Assembly: GCA_036523795.1 (NCBI GenBank)
Contig: DATDDN010000139.1
Span: 1-19,989 of the forward strand
Direction: 5' to 3'
Origin: 39-52-133 sp036523795
GTDB lineage: Bacteria > Pseudomonadota > Gammaproteobacteria > Burkholderiales > Gallionellaceae
Length of the DNA: 19,989 bases
In this document: in pieces, positions 6,705-12,000 of the stretch
Layout of the letters: every line of letters begins with the position of its first letter
Position numbering within the stretch: the first letter of the stretch is position 1
Translations under genes and position numbers: made by a program
Notes under the pieces: generated by a model
The model's database searches: none
What the model was told of the DNA's origin: nothing
The model's input: the letters and a program-made list of their open reading frames with translations, nothing else

Positions 6705-6757
6705 AACGTGAAATTGAGGGGCGCCGGTAGGCGTCCCTCTCGAATGCAGGGTTAGAC
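6701..6757 (-). repeat. attC site 5
   Basis: Minus strand: R'' GTCTAAC (6751-6757), a perfect RYYYAAC, and R' GTTATGC (6701-6707). The centre AGGGACGCC-TACC-GGCGCCCCT forms a compact stem. At 57 bp it is near the short end of known attC sites. The R' core provides the possible ATG of the next cassette gene. Confidence 0.9.
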
Positions 6758-6767
6758 AAATTGAGCA

Positions 6768-7085
6768 CTACTGTCCCCCAAATAGCATAAGCATTGCAGC
6801 AATTAAAACGATGGACACGGAAATGATATTCAACCGCCTAACGGAATTACCTAAGGCATTTAATTGCGTGTCCTGCCCAAGATACTGCCTTTGCCAAAAA
6901 TAGCGAGCGATTCTCCAGTTTTTAGAACTCCAGCCCTCGATGTTTTCAAGAGTAAGCCCTTCAAGTTCCTTGGGGGATAACTTATGTAATCTGGTAAGGA
7001 AATCGGAGTATTTAATAACTCCCCAACCTGCCACCCCAATTGCAGTTGCCAAAAGAGCAAAAGTTGTCAATTTGAGCAGAGTCAT
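6768..7085 (-). CDS. Cassette-encoded 105-aa protein with two membrane helices
   Basis: The ATG at 7085 lies 7 bp after the putative R' core at 7092-7098; the stop is TAG at 6768-6770, just outside attC 5. The N-terminal hydrophobic helix (TTFALLATAIGVAGWGVIKY) is followed by a ~55-residue polar loop. That loop carries a repeated-looking helical segment, LHKLSPKELEGLTLENIEGW, then SSKNWRIARYFWQRQYLG. A second helix at the very C-terminus reads ISVSIVLIAAMLMLFGG. The predicted topology is a hairpin with both helices spanning the inner membrane. No family is recognised. Small two-TM proteins of this kind are frequent in cassettes and can be toxins, antitoxins of membrane effectors, or anchors; there is no evidence here for any of these. 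Confidence 0.65.
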   Translation of the reverse strand: MTLLKLTTFALLATAIGVAGWGVIKYSDFLTRLHKLSPKELEGLTLENIEGWSSKNWRIARYFWQRQYLGQDTQLNALGNSVRRLNIISVSIVLIAAMLMLFGGQ

Positions 7086-7091
7086 TACTCG

Positions 7092-7106
7092 GTCTAACAG
7101 TTATTC
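7092..7106 (-). repeat. Candidate collapsed attC site 6 (cores adjacent, no stem)
   Basis: Minus strand: GAATAAC (7100-7106), with a TAA stop inside, is separated by a single T from GTTAGAC (7092-7098), a perfect GTTRRRY core. The usual 40-120 bp hairpin is missing. If a more distant R'' is taken (ATTAAAC about 40 bases upstream), the site would enclose the palindrome GACAGATCTGTC. Either way it is degenerate. Confidence 0.35.
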
Positions 7107-7319
7107 ATATGACAGATCTGTCCGGACATGTTTAATAATACGGACACGGGAATACCCCATTAATCGATTGATAGATTGAAGACTATCCACTTTACCCCCA
7201 ACCTTCAAGGTCAATAAACGGACAGACCCATTCCGCATAAAGTTGGAGGTGCCATGCAGCCATTTAAACCAACAGGAGTGAAGATTATAGAGTGTCCAAA
7301 CCCCAGCAACATCCAACAA
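7101..7319 (-). CDS. Possible cassette-encoded 72-aa ORF (doubtful)
   Basis: The frame is open from a TTG at 7319, inside the attC 7 R' region, to the TAA at 7101-7103. Its C-terminal half (MRNGSVRLLTLKVGGKVDSL through IIKHVRTDLSYE) looks more protein-like than its N-terminus, so an internal ATG (residue 28) giving ~45 residues is possible. It has no recognisable domain, and without homologues it may be non-coding. It is kept because it is cassette-positioned, with start and stop at flanking core sites. Confidence 0.35.
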   Translation of the reverse strand: MLDVAGVWTLYNLHSCWFKWLHGTSNFMRNGSVRLLTLKVGGKVDSLQSINRLMGYSRVRIIKHVRTDLSYE

Positions 7320-7387
7320 ACCGCGCCTCCTTGAAAGTGTTGCGGTTGCCTGCCGGCTAAAGAGCTAATGCCAAGCGGCCGTTATAT
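7311..7387 (-). repeat. attC site 7 (probable)
   Basis: Minus strand: R'' ATATAAC (7381-7387) and R' GTTGGAT (7311-7317), the latter one match short of GTTRRRY only if T is excluded as a pyrimidine, so it fits. Inside, CCGCTTG near the left core can pair with CAAG...GCGG near the right core with a bulge. The length is 77 bp. The centre is less symmetrical than in sites 2-5. It would close a cassette occupying 7388 upward, which has no own ORF before the GNAT stop at 7538. Confidence 0.6.
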
Positions 7388-7421
7388 ATATAGAAGCGGA
7401 ATTTACATGATGTCGAGCATA

Positions 7422-7463
7422 GGGTCTGCTTTGGCCGAAATCCAGACCTCGGCCAAAGCTGCC
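7422..7463. repeat. Copy 2 of the ~41-bp intergenic repeat, with a perfect 10-bp hairpin
   Basis: It aligns with 4464-4504. On the minus strand CTTTGGCCGA, a 10-base loop, then TCGGCCAAAG is a perfect inverted repeat. It lies between attC 7 and the GNAT gene, at the high-coordinate edge of the cassette cluster. Confidence 0.6.
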
Positions 7464-7537
7464 AAGCTGGGTAAGAGCATTTATGTCTGCTCTACACAAT
7501 CGTTCGGACATTTTGAACCTCGGAAGGTGGTGCGGTG

Positions 7538-8041
7538 CTAGCTGCAACTGCGTCTTGCGTAAGGTGGACGCCAGACCATTTCGATTGTGGTGCCGTCTCT
7601 GCGTGCCGGCTCAAATTCGCATGAAGCATAGAGCTTGTATGCGCGACAATTATGTACAGCAACTGAGAGCGTAAGTGGTCGATTGTAATTTGTAGCCTCA
7701 AGCTGCAGTGCTCGAATCAATGCTGTCCCGTAGCCAAAGCTGCGCTCATGAGGTAGCAGCGCGATGTAGATCAGCCTGATCGCTTCAACGCCGTAGTGAA
7801 TCAACAAGCCGCCGATTGGGGCGCCATGTTTTTCGAGAATCTGAAATGGCGTACCCGGAAACTGGTTGCGATAGCTAACTTGTTGCGCATGGAATTGCAT
7901 TTCTATCAGGCTATCCAGCATTGCTTCTGGCAGGGCAAGCTGAAGTAGATCTTCCCGCGTCGAACGGTAAAGCTGTGCGAGAAACGCCACATCCCGTTCG
8001 CGCTCAGGGCGAAGACTTAAGGCTGAATCATCGAATTGCAT
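7538..8041 (-). CDS. GNAT family N-acetyltransferase
   Basis: This 167-residue soluble protein has the GNAT order: N-terminal LSLRPERERDVAFLAQLYRS; the FQILEKHGAPIGGLLIHY strands; and IRLIYIALLPHERSFGYGTALIRALQLEA. The last is motif A, with the ERSFGYG acetyl-CoA pyrophosphate loop, an R/QxxGxG/A match. The sequence then continues LTLSVAVHNCRAYKLYASCEFEP (motif B, including the usual N-x-x-A-x-x-L-Y helix) and ends WRPP. It transfers acetyl from acetyl-CoA to an unknown amine. It is downstream of the tail-collar gene on the same strand, separated by a strong hairpin. Such GNAT genes often accompany microcystin-dependent-protein-like collar genes, so the pair is probably ancestral rather than cassette-borne, though position next to attC 7 leaves that open. 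Confidence 0.85.
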   Translation of the reverse strand: MQFDDSALSLRPERERDVAFLAQLYRSTREDLLQLALPEAMLDSLIEMQFHAQQVSYRNQFPGTPFQILEKHGAPIGGLLIHYGVEAIRLIYIALLPHERSFGYGTALIRALQLEATNYNRPLTLSVAVHNCRAYKLYASCEFEPARRDGTTIEMVWRPPYARRSCS

Positions 8042-8059
8042 TTTTGGAATTGCCGCGGT

Positions 8060-8093
8060 AGTTGAAAACGCGGGTTACCCCGCGCTTTCAACT
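8060..8093. terminator. 15-bp hairpin between collar and GNAT genes
   Basis: AGTTGAAAxCGCGGG arms around a 4-base GTAA/TTAC loop, with one mismatch (a G-T wobble in one transcript). It lies 4 bp below the collar stop and 19 bp above the GNAT start. The T-rich track is weak, so it may be an attenuator or mRNA-stability hairpin rather than a full terminator. The core order (GTT first) is opposite to attC. Confidence 0.6.
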
Positions 8094-8097
8094 ATGT

Positions 8098-8664
8098 TTA
8101 CGGCCTCTGTGGATAAATGCCGGAGGTGCAGATGATGAAGTTGGTGCACAAGGCAGGTGGAATGGTCGGCACCGCCGCCGGGCTGGGGCTGCCCGCAACG
8201 GAAGTCGGCGCGCTGGGCACCGGGGTGGCGGGGGAAGGTCCACCATACATCTGCACCTTCGAGACTACTGGGATTCGGTCATTGCTGTACGATGCGGCGG
8301 CGCCCAGCGTCCAGTTCGCGCTGGGCGCTTGCGTCAGGCTGGCGCTGTCCGTGTTGCTGGCGGTCATCGTGTGAGTGTGCGCCGGCAGGTTGGCCGCACT
8401 TAGCGCTGCTCCCTCTGCACCACAGGTTTGACCGATGCTTCTAGGAGTCAGCCCATTCTGACCGTTCCCCATGCCGATCGGCATGCGGCTGCGCAAATCG
8501 GGCAGGGCGAAGTTGGTTCGGCCGTCGCCACCGTATGTGGTGCCAATCAGCGAGAAAAGTGCCTGATTTCCGCTAATGGGCAGCAGACTCCCGTCGCATA
8601 GTGCCCAGCCGACCGGTGCCCAGTTCAATGGCCAAATCATTATTGTTCCCACAAAGGCTTCCAT
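8098..8664 (-). CDS. Phage tail collar domain protein (microcystin-dependent-protein-like)
   Basis: This 188-residue protein starts MEAFVGTIMIWPLNWAPVGW, followed by ALCDGSLLPISGNQALFSLI, then GTTYGGDGRTNFALPDLRSR and MPIG. This is the signature tail-collar (Pfam Tail Collar) beginning of the MdpA/B/C-type family. AANLPAHTHTM follows, then a Ser/Ala/Pro-rich variable middle, and the family ending NFIICTSGIYPQRP (usually NYIIALxGIYPxR). The family derives from phage tail fibres, where the trimeric collar domain leads to the receptor-binding tip; bacterial chromosomal copies are secreted or surface proteins of uncertain role. A good SD (AGGAGT, 8671-8676) precedes the ATG. It pairs with the GNAT gene. 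Confidence 0.88.
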   Translation of the reverse strand: MEAFVGTIMIWPLNWAPVGWALCDGSLLPISGNQALFSLIGTTYGGDGRTNFALPDLRSRMPIGMGNGQNGLTPRSIGQTCGAEGAALSAANLPAHTHTMTASNTDSASLTQAPSANWTLGAAASYSNDRIPVVSKVQMYGGPSPATPVPSAPTSVAGSPSPAAVPTIPPALCTNFIICTSGIYPQRP

Positions 8665-8670
8665 CTAAAT

Positions 8671-8676
8671 ACTCCT
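8671..8676 (-). promoter_or_regulatory. Ribosome binding site of the tail-collar gene
   Basis: Minus-strand AGGAGT, six bases before the ATG at 8664. It fixes the start. Confidence 0.7.
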
Positions 8677-8833
8677 ATTTTCTTCACTTCGTTAATGTTG
8701 CCCTCTGGTTTTTGTGAGGGCATCCGATGGCGGCAATCCGAATTTTGGTTGCCCCCGCTGACCTTTACGCTGCCAGGCCGGTGGCGATACTAATGCATAT
8801 CAGGTCGCAATATCCAATTGTTTTTGCGTGGAA

Positions 8834-8852
8834 AATTGCGTTTAGCGCAATT
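8834..8852. promoter_or_regulatory. Perfect 7-bp inverted repeat, candidate operator upstream of the adhesin
   Basis: AATTGCG-TTTAG-CGCAATT, about 240 bp before the autotransporter start, with AT-rich promoter-like sequence following it. It has the size and symmetry of a dimeric regulator site; no regulator can be named. Confidence 0.35.
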
Positions 8853-9078
8853 GTTCTCCACTGTAAATATATCGAATTATCTAGATATGGATCTATATAC
8901 ACATTCAAATTGTGGGAATCGATCTCGGGTGTTAGTGTGTGCGCCTTTCGCGTGGCGGGATTGTCTCAGGCAGGCAATTTCCGGATACGAGTGAAGCGCG
9001 ACGTAGGGGCGTTGTGGGCTCATAGAGTCTGTCGCTTGGTCAATTGACCACTGTAGAGATAAATCTAAAATGGCTAAA

Positions 9079-9084
9079 GGGGAG
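9079..9084 (+). promoter_or_regulatory. Ribosome binding site selecting the GTG start of the adhesin
   Basis: GGGGAG followed by five bases and GTG at 9090. The next residues form a positively charged N-region and hydrophobic core, consistent with the true N-terminus of a secreted protein. Confidence 0.65.
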
Positions 9085-9089
9085 ATTAA

Positions 9090-12000
9090 GTGGGTAAGTC
9101 AAATTGCGTCTGGCTGGCGCTGAAGCAAATCGCACGTCTGCCGTCACTGGGTTATGTTCTTCTCGTTCTTCTCTTTACAGCCGCTCCGTCTTCCGCGGCA
9201 ACTCACGCAAACAGCGACTCAGGCGCAAGCCATGCCGCCATCGTAGATCAACCTGCTGTAGTCCTGTTTATCGATGCGAAAGTGGAAGATTCGCAGGAGC
9301 TGATTTCTGGTGTGGCTGCTAACGTCAAAGTCATCCCCCTGCAGAACGATGCCGATGGCGTAAAGCAAATTGCAGCTGAACTGAAGAACTACCGCAACCT
9401 CGAAAGCATTCAGATCATCTCCCACGGCGCGCCGGGCAAACTGGCGCTGGGCTCCACGGTGCTCTCCGGCGACAATCTCAACCATTACCAGGCCGCACTG
9501 CAAACCTGGGGCCGCGCCCTCAAGGCCAATGGCGGCGTCCTGCTGTATGGCTGTAACGTCGCGCAAGGCGAGACGGGAGACCGCTTCATCAACCGCATCG
9601 GCCAGATGACCCACGCGTCGGTGGGGGCCTCCACTGATGCCACCGGCCACGCCGCCCTGGGCGGGAACTGGGTGATGGAAAAGCAGACCGGCCCGATGCA
9701 GACGGCAAGTGTGCTGGGCAACTCCGCCATGGCGGCATATGGTCACTTGCTTGTCCTCCCCGCAGCCGGCGTGCAGGACATCACCTACCCCATGGCGAAT
9801 GGCACGGCAACGCTGGTTGGCTTTCCTGCGGGCTTCACCTTTGTCAACAACTCGTCTTATGCCTATCTGGGCGATTCTACCGTTGGCGCGGATGGGATCT
9901 ACCCCAATGTGAATACGCCAGGCGCGAGTACAACATTCACTGTCAACGCTGATGGCGTAAATCTCGGCACGTTTGATCTGACCGCGATCAACTTCACCAA
10001 TTTCAACGCTACCGCCAACTACAGCTTCACCATCACGGGATACAAGCCGGGCGGCGGCACGGTCACCACCACCTTCACCGCGACCGGAACAACCTTCGCT
10101 CTGGGCAACTATGCGGCCTTCACTGGCATTACCGGTTACCAGGTCATGTTCACCCCCACCAACGGCGGCAACCCCTCGAACATCACGTTCGACAAGTTCA
10201 CCATCGCAAACCCCGCAGCCCCGCAGCCTTTGCCGACCATTTCGGGGATCACGCCCAGTAGCGGCCCGACCACGGGCGGAACGGCGGTCACCATCACCGG
10301 CACCAATTTGACAGGCGCAACTTCCGTCAAGATAGGCGGCGTAGCCGCCACCAGCGTGGTGGTGGTGAATGCCACCACCATCACCGCCGTCACCCCGCCC
10401 GGCGCGGCGGGGATCACCAACGTCGCAGTCACCACGCCGGGCGGCACGGCCACCGGTACGGGCGCATTCACCTATACCTCAACGCCCCCTACCGTGACAG
10501 GCATCACGCCCAATAGCGGCCCGACGGCAGGCGGCACGCTGGTGACCATCACCGGCACCAGCTTTACCGGCGCAACCAGCGTCACCATCGGCGGCGTGGC
10601 CGCCACGGGCGTGACCGTGGTGAACTCGACCACCATCACCGCCAACACCCCGGCCGGTGCGGCGGGCGCCGCGGACGTCGCCGTCACCACCGCCGCGGGC
10701 ACCGGCACAGGCACGGGTCTCTTCACCTTCGTCGCACCGCCCACCATCTCGGCGATCACGCCCAGCTCCGGAACGGTGGCAGGCGGACAGGCGGTGACCA
10801 TCACCGGCACCAATTTCGTGGCGGGCACGACCGTCACCATCGGCGGCGTAGCGGCCACCAGCGTCGTCGTGGTCAACGCCACCACCATCACCGCCGTTAC
10901 CCCGGCCGGCACGGCGGGCGCAAAGAACGTGGTCGTCGCCAACTTCAACGGCACGGCCACGGGCACGGGCATCTACACCTACGTCGCGGCCCCGACCGTG
11001 TCCGGCATCACCCCGAGCAGCGGCCCGACCGCGGGCGGCACGTCGGTGACCATCACCGGCACCAACTTCATCGCGGGGGCGACCGTCACCATCGGCGGGA
11101 TCGCGGCGACCAGCGTGACCGTGGTGAACGCCACTACCCTCACCGCCATCGCTCCGGCAAACGTGGCGGGTGCAGCCAGCGTTGCAGTCACCACGGCTGG
11201 CGGCACCGGTACCGGCACCGGCTTGTACACCTACGTTGCGACCCCCACCGTGACAAGCGTCAGCCCGAACAGCGGCCCGACGGCAGGCGGCACCAGCATC
11301 ACCATCACCGGCAGTAACTTCAGTGGTGCGACCGGTGTGACCATCGGCGGCGCGGCAGCGACCAGCGTGACCGTAGTGAACTCAACGACCATCACTGCCA
11401 CCACCCCGGCCGGCACCGCAGGCGCGGCCAACGTCGTGGTCACCACCACCGGCGGCACCGGCACGGGTACCGGGCTGTTCACTTACGTCGCCGCCCCGAC
11501 CGTGGCCAGCATCACGCCGAACGCGGGCACCATCTACGGCGGCAACTCGGTGACCATCACCGGCACCAATTTCGTGGCAGGGGCGACCGTTACCATAGGC
11601 GGCGCAGCGGCCATCAACGTGGCCGTCGTCAACTCCACCACCATCACCGCCACCACCCCGGCTGGCACGGCGGGTGCAGCCAACGTCGTGGTCACCACTG
11701 CAGGCGGAACCGCCACCTTGGCCGGCGGTTTCACCTTCTACCCGATGCCCAACGTGACTGCGATCTCGCCGAACACAGGCCCGACGGCGGGCGGGCAGGC
11801 AGTCACCATCACCGGATCCAACTTCGTGGCCGGCGCGACGGTCACCATCGGCGGCACAGCGGCGACCAGCGTGGTTGTAGTCAATTCCACCACGATTACC
11901 GCGGTCACTCCGGCCAATGCGGCGGGGCTCGTGAGCGTTGCCGTCACCACCCCCGGCGGCATGGGTACCACATTTAACCTGTACACCTATATCGCCCCGC

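Larger units (their letters stand above)
3730..7387 (-). mobile_element. Cluster of integron gene cassettes without integrase (CALIN-like array), minus-strand orientation
   Basis: Between the DUF817 gene and the GNAT gene, every plausible gene is on the minus strand and successive genes are separated by attC-like elements of about 57-84 bp. Each opens with a TAAC-type R'' core, has a hairpin-forming centre, and ends with a GTTRRRY-type R' core. Stop codons of the genes ending at 3808, 4615, 5171, 5943 and 7101 lie inside the R'' core, and the putative ATG at 6704 overlaps an R' core, which is characteristic of cassettes. The segment is visibly AT-richer than its flanks. No tyrosine recombinase, attI or Pc promoter is seen in the window, so by the usual nomenclature this is a CALIN; an integrase further away cannot be excluded. 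The transcriptional entry side would be the high-coordinate end. Confidence 0.8.
8665..9089. other. Intergenic regulatory region between the collar gene and the autotransporter
   Basis: 425 bp, AT-rich in its centre, serving as the shared divergent promoter region. Two inverted repeats are visible: TGCCCTC/GAGGGCA with a 10-base loop at 8699-8722, and AATTGCG/CGCAATT with a 5-base loop at 8834-8852. AT-rich blocks such as TGTAAATATAT (about 8861-8871) are possible promoter elements. An open frame at 8727-9047 (plus) has no protein-like features and is not annotated. Confidence 0.6.

Noticed and set aside
8060..8093. Hairpin considered as an additional attC site
   Set aside because: The GTT-type half precedes the AAC-type half on both strands, the reverse of attC order, and it is a near-perfect short-loop hairpin without bulged bases.
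8727..9047. 106-aa plus-strand open frame before the autotransporter
   Set aside because: No SD, no domain, spans the likely promoter region with inverted repeats.
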